A DNA stretch of 64,000 nucleotides from an uncultured Prevotella sp. Lineage in GTDB: Bacteria; Bacteroidota; Bacteroidia; Bacteroidales; Bacteroidaceae. Positions 60,903 through 64,000 of this stretch are shown here, one piece after another. Location: the NCBI GenBank assembly GCA_946548065.1, contig CAMNPM010000003.1:1-64000 (forward strand), written 5' to 3'. The position numbers and the translations under genes were made by a program. The notes under the pieces were generated by a model. That model searched no databases and was not told where the DNA came from. It was given only the letters and a program-made list of their open reading frames with translations. Numbering within the stretch: position 1 is the stretch's first letter; every line of letters starts with the position of its first letter.

Positions 60903-61400
60903 TTATTTCGCATACAGCAGCCAAGCACCAGGATACTTCACCTGCAGGTCGTTGCGGCTTGCGGCGGCCTCAGCCTTCGTGTCGAACGTAGCGGCTACCA
61001 CACGGTACATGGCGGGCTGGACAGCTGAGTTGAGCACAATCTGGGCATTGTAGCCAGTATTGAGCAACGTCTGCTGCAGCCCCTCGGCATTGGCCTTCAG
61101 AGAGAACGAACCCACTACGACGCTGAAGTTCTTCAGACCTGAACCGTTGATGACGGTAACAGTCTCCTGGCGCACAGCTACATTGTCGCCATTGTCAATC
61201 ACCTGGGGCCGGGTAGCCACGCGCTCCTCCAAAGGAGTCACCACCGGCTGCTGGGTAACGGGCTGCTGAGCGGGCTGCTGAGCTTCCTCCTGAGCCTTTG
61301 CCTTCAGATAAGCCTGCTTGTAGGCACTTTCACTTGACTTACAGCTTGTAAAAGCCATTGCTGCGCAAAAACCGGCGCAAAGCATGATGTACTTCTTCAT
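60903..61400 (-). CDS. SPOR-domain lipoprotein
   Basis: 165 aa. Lipoprotein signal MKKYIMLCAGFCAAMAFTSC (lipobox FTSC), then a Gln/Pro-rich linker (QQPAQQPVTQQPV), then a SPOR domain (FSVVVGSFSLKANAEGLQQTLLNTGYNAQIVLN...YRVVAATFDTKAEA) that binds denuded peptidoglycan at division sites. First gene of SPOR-ruvX-def-TPR. The 180-bp divergent spacer to ytxH contains no clear minus-strand TAnnTTTG; TAATTTCG at about 61460 is the nearest. Confidence 0.9.
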   Translation of the reverse strand: MKKYIMLCAGFCAAMAFTSCKSSESAYKQAYLKAKAQEEAQQPAQQPVTQQPVVTPLEERVATRPQVIDNGDNVAVRQETVTVINGSGLKNFSVVVGSFSLKANAEGLQQTLLNTGYNAQIVLNSAVQPAMYRVVAATFDTKAEAAASRNDLQVKYPGAWLLYAK

Positions 61401-61502
61401 AATTTCCTATTCGTTTTATTATACTAATTATATTTATATTTGCTTATTTGACCGCGAAATTACAAAATATCGGGCAAACAAGAAGAAAAAAGCTGCATAA
61501 AG

Positions 61503-61534
61503 TTTGTTAATTTCGAAAACTTTCCGTATATTTG
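61503..61534 (+). promoter_or_regulatory. Promoter of the ytxH operon
   Basis: TTTG (61503-61506), 20 bp, TATATTTG (61527-61534). Full consensus. The leader would be about 40 nt. Confidence 0.8.
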
Positions 61535-61579
61535 CCAGCAGAATTACGTTTAACCCAATAAAAAAAACAGAAAACGAGT

Positions 61580-61798
61580 ATGAAAAGTTTAGGTTATTTA
61601 GGCGCATTCTTCGGCGGTGCACTCGCCGGAGCAGTCATTGGTCTCTTGCTGGCTCCTGAGAAGGGCGAAGACACCCGCGAGAAGATTACGGATGCCGTAG
61701 ACGAGTTTATGAAGAAGCACAACATCAAGCTCAGCCGCAACGAAGTGAACGACCTGGTGGACGACATTGCCGAGGCTGCTCCTGAAGTAGAGGCATAA
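61580..61798 (+). CDS. YtxH domain protein
   Basis: 72 aa. N-terminal membrane helix with small residues (LGAFFGGALAGAVIGLLLAPEKGEDTREKI), the YtxH-family signature, followed by an acidic helical tail. Members are stress-related small membrane proteins. First of three small genes with a shared promoter. Confidence 0.92.
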   Translation: MKSLGYLGAFFGGALAGAVIGLLLAPEKGEDTREKITDAVDEFMKKHNIKLSRNEVNDLVDDIAEAAPEVEA

Positions 61799-61836
61799 GC
61801 TATATTTTCCGTCAAAGAACAAAAACGCTACAACAA

Positions 61837-62184
61837 GTGCTATCAAGCGACAAGAATGTAGAAACGATTGCCCAGCTGGCGGAGACTGTCAAGCATTACC
61901 TCGGGCTTCAGGGCGAGTACCTGAAGCTCGATGTAATTGACAAGCTGGTGCGACTGCTCAAGTTCATCATCCTGGCTGTGATCTTCTTCTTCATCATCAT
62001 GGCCGTTGTGCTCTATTTCTCGTTTGCCGTTGCCTATTGGCTTTCTGCATACGTGGGGCTTGCGGCAGCATTCTTCATTGTCTGCATTCTGCACCTCATC
62101 ATTTTCCTGCTCTTCGTCAACTTCCGCAAGGCTTGGATAGAACGCCCATTGGTGCATTTCCTAACCAACCTGCTGCTGAGTTAA
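61837..62184 (+). CDS. Holin-superfamily III-like membrane protein
   Basis: 115 aa with two hydrophobic helices (FIILAVIFFFIIMAVVLYFSFAVAYWL and LAAAFFIVCILHLIIFLLFV) and a charged N-terminus (SSDKNVETIAQLAETVKHYLGLQGEYLKLD). It matches the style of the 'phage holin family' proteins found next to YtxH in Bacteroidota; there is no phage context, so a stress or membrane role is more likely than lysis. The start is GTG at 61837; no in-frame ATG precedes it and VLSSDKNVE fits relatives. Confidence 0.85.
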   Translation: MLSSDKNVETIAQLAETVKHYLGLQGEYLKLDVIDKLVRLLKFIILAVIFFFIIMAVVLYFSFAVAYWLSAYVGLAAAFFIVCILHLIIFLLFVNFRKAWIERPLVHFLTNLLLS

Positions 62185-62214
62185 TAACCATCCCAGAAAA
62201 TCACTGAACCGACT

Positions 62215-62481
62215 ATGCAATTGCCCGTCAGAACCCCAGAAACCACCTACAACACGCTGGAAGACATACAGCTGCGAAAAGAGCAGCTCGCTGCCCAAAT
62301 ACAGCAGGACAACAAGCAGTTCTCTTCACTCTGGAACCAGCTCTTCGTCAAGCGCCAGGAAGCCAGCAAGGGCGAATGGATAGCCGGCATCATCACCAAC
62401 GGCATCACCGCTGTCGACACCTTCCTGCTGGTTCGTAAACTCTTCAAGAACTACGGCCATATCTTCCATAAGAGCAAGTAG
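62215..62481 (+). CDS. Conserved small protein (88 aa)
   Basis: N-terminal helical charged segment (TLEDIQLRKEQLAAQIQQDNKQF), then a moderately hydrophobic stretch (WIAGIITNGITAVDTFLLVRKLF) and a basic end. I know of no named family, but genes like it follow the YtxH and holin-like pair in Bacteroidota. Third gene of the operon, 30 bp downstream of the second. Confidence 0.8.
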   Translation: MQLPVRTPETTYNTLEDIQLRKEQLAAQIQQDNKQFSSLWNQLFVKRQEASKGEWIAGIITNGITAVDTFLLVRKLFKNYGHIFHKSK

Positions 62482-62609
62482 TCCTTGCCAGCAATCCCCA
62501 TTTATTTCTTGCCCGCAGACTGGATATCAGCTTCAGCTGCAGTATACACTTGGCCCTACACCTGCATGTGTAACTTTTGCATCCAACCGACTCAAACAAT
62601 TCTACAGAT

Positions 62610-64000
62610 ATGAAACGAATCTATTATTTAGTAACAATACTATTGACAATGTCTGCCGTGCTGTCTGCACAGACACAGCAGGGCGTGGTTAAGACGCGCG
62701 GACGATTGGGAGCCAACGGAGCTGTAATAGCAGGTAGCAGGCTGGCGGGAGCATCCGTCGTGCTGAAGGGCGGCAATGCGGTGGTCAGCGGAAACAACGG
62801 CAACTTCTCGCTGCTTGTACCCTCAGGTATCTTCTACCTGCAGAACGTGCAGAAACAAGGCTACGTACTGACCGACCCTGACGTGCTGTCGCGTCAGTAT
62901 GCCTGCTCGCGCAATCCCCTGCTATTGGTAATGGAGGTACCCGACCTGCAGGCCAGCGACAAGCTGGATGCCGAACGGAAAATTCGCCGCACACTGCAAA
63001 AACAACTGACCCAGAAAGAGGACGAGCTGGAGGCACTGAAAGAGCAGCACAAGGTTAGCGAGGAGCAGTATCGCCAACAGCTGCAAGCCATCTACAGTCA
63101 GCAGGAGAGCAACGAACGGCTAATCAGCGAGATGGCCGAGCGCTATGCCACCATCGATTTCGACCAGATGGACGAGTTCAATCGTCGCATCAGCCAGCTC
63201 ATACTCGACGGACAGCTGACGGAGGCCGACTCACTGCTCAACACCAAAGGCGACATCAACAGCCGAGCCGACCAGCTGCGCCAACACCAGCAAGCCAACG
63301 CCCAAGCTGAGCGGGAGCTGACCCAGAAACAGAAAAAGCTAGAGCGCAGCAAGGCACTGACACGGCAGGAAATGGAAGACCTGGCCCAGGACTGCTACTC
63401 GAAGTTCGAAATCTTCAAGATGCAGCACCAGAACGATTCGGCCATCCACTATATCGAACTTCGCGCCAGCCTGGATACGACCAATGTACAATGGCTCATT
63501 GATGTTGGGGAGTATATCCACGAGTTCCTCGCCGACTACAACAGAGCCTTGTCCTGCTACGAGAAAGCCCTTCAGATTGCCACAGCCCAAAAGGGAGAGT
63601 ATAGTTATCAGACTGCCGACTGCCTGAACGACATTGCAGTAGTCTATATCCGACAGGCCAAGTTTGAGGAAAGTCTGAAGACGAGCCAGAAAGTGCTCGA
63701 CATTCGCCAGCGAGTGCTTGGCGAGATGCACCCGCGCACCGCCCTAGCCTACTCCAACGTCGGTGGCTGCTACCAGGAAAAGGGCGACTATGCCAAGGCT
63801 ATAGAATATCGGAAACACGCCTTGGACATCTACCTGCAAGTGTTTGGCGAAAACCATGCCGATGTAGCCAGAGAAATCGGACAATTAGGATTGTCTTATG
63901 ATACTAAAGGCGATTACCAACATGCATTGGAGTACTACCAGCGAGCACTCAGGATATACAATGGCCTACCCAAGAGCGAGCAGTTAGGCATTGCCTTGGT
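62610..64000 (+). CDS. TPR protein with N-terminal carboxypeptidase-like domain (3' end outside window)
   Basis: Not in the ORF track; 463 residues visible, open to the window edge. Signal peptide MKRIYYLVTILLTMSAVLSAQ, then a short CarboxypepD_reg/CNA-B-like module (ASVVLKGGNAVVSGNNGNFSLLV), a long charged coiled coil (about 115-275, KLDAERKIRRTLQKQLTQKEDELEALK), and Kinesin-light-chain-like TPRs from about 290 (ADYNRALSCYEKALQIA; RTALAYSNVGGCYQEKGDYAKAIEYRKHAL). Such proteins often lead into a sensor or SEL1/effector part downstream; the remainder is not visible. A TAACTTTTG stretch 40 bp upstream is only an approximate -7 box. Confidence 0.88.
   Translation, partial: MKRIYYLVTILLTMSAVLSAQTQQGVVKTRGRLGANGAVIAGSRLAGASVVLKGGNAVVSGNNGNFSLLVPSGIFYLQNVQKQGYVLTDPDVLSRQYACSRNPLLLVMEVPDLQASDKLDAERKIRRTLQKQLTQKEDELEALKEQHKVSEEQYRQQLQAIYSQQESNERLISEMAERYATIDFDQMDEFNRRISQLILDGQLTEADSLLNTKGDINSRADQLRQHQQANAQAERELTQKQKKLERSKALTRQEMEDLAQDCYSKFEIFKMQHQNDSAIHYIELRASLDTTNVQWLIDVGEYIHEFLADYNRALSCYEKALQIATAQKGEYSYQTADCLNDIAVVYIRQAKFEESLKTSQKVLDIRQRVLGEMHPRTALAYSNVGGCYQEKGDYAKAIEYRKHALDIYLQVFGENHADVAREIGQLGLSYDTKGDYQHALEYYQRALRIYNGLPKSEQLGIAL

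Noticed and set aside
61837-62184. Prophage remnant because of the holin-like protein
   Set aside because: No other phage gene, integrase or attachment repeat is present; the YtxH neighbour points to a chromosomal envelope module.

Overview
This 64 kb window is an ordinary chromosomal segment of a Bacteroidota bacterium, most likely Prevotellaceae (Prevotella or a close relative). The evidence is: Bacteroidota-type promoters (TTTG - 19/20 bp - TAnnTTTG) in front of many genes, a short RpoD-like sigma factor, the RseC-RnfB-RnfC-RnfD order, the MoxR/Bat aerotolerance operon, the L28-L33-DUF4295 ribosomal cluster, and a surface protein ending in a type IX secretion tail. I see no insertion sequence, prophage, integrase, rRNA or CRISPR array. 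There is one tRNA (Arg, ACG).

Layout. 1-3.8 kb (minus): rnfD (cut by the window edge), rnfC, rnfB and rseC, part of a Na+/H+-pumping ferredoxin:NAD oxidoreductase. 3.9-9.4 kb: a small conserved protein, a secreted LysM glucosaminidase divergent from cytidine deaminase, a malic enzyme/phosphotransacetylase fusion, and a sigma-70 factor. 9.4-17.7 kb (plus): a DUF5686-like envelope protein overlapping an AddAB-type helicase-nuclease pair. 17.7-20.4 kb (minus): HAD hydrolase, panB, MFS transporter. 20.7-21.3 kb: rsmG. 21.4-39.7 kb (minus): nadE, a DMP19-family protein, smpB, metH, a GH10-like glycosidase and a metallo-hydrolase, preceded by moxR, DUF58, a membrane protein, batA, a BatB-BatC fusion, a BatD-BatE fusion, a PAP2 phosphatase and queA. 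40-45.3 kb: an outer-membrane protein, then ftsY, rimO, HU and an HU-TM-LysM protein as an overlapping chain, and rpmB-rpmG-DUF4295. 45.4-48 kb (minus): map, tsaD, cinA. 48.1-52.3 kb (plus): a TPR/SpoIIE phosphatase lipoprotein and htpG. 52.4-61.4 kb (minus): tRNA-Arg, a 1345-aa repeat surface protein coupled to a 59-aa protein, a small secreted protein, a TPR protein, def, ruvX and a SPOR lipoprotein. 61.5-64 kb (plus): a YtxH protein, a holin-like membrane protein, an 88-aa protein and a TPR protein running off the end.

The most unusual signal is at DNA level. Many spacers between co-directional genes consist wholly of degenerate short tandem repeats, each with its own strict period: 7 bp (def/TPR), 8 bp (map/tsaD and PAP2/bat, same unit family), 9 bp (moxR/DUF58), 10 bp, 23 bp (HAD/panB) and 30 bp (metH/GH10). 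Several start inside the upstream stop codon and run up to the next start codon. Related repeats lie inside genes: a 7-bp unit x4 in htpG and a 23-bp unit x2.6 in the AddB homologue, neither divisible by three, and a 9-bp CTAG unit x10 in a metH linker. Other notable points are an exact sigma-54 (-24/-12) promoter before htpG, two Bat gene fusions, an HU protein tethered to the envelope, a mirror-symmetric divergent promoter, and a probable leaderless rsmG transcript.
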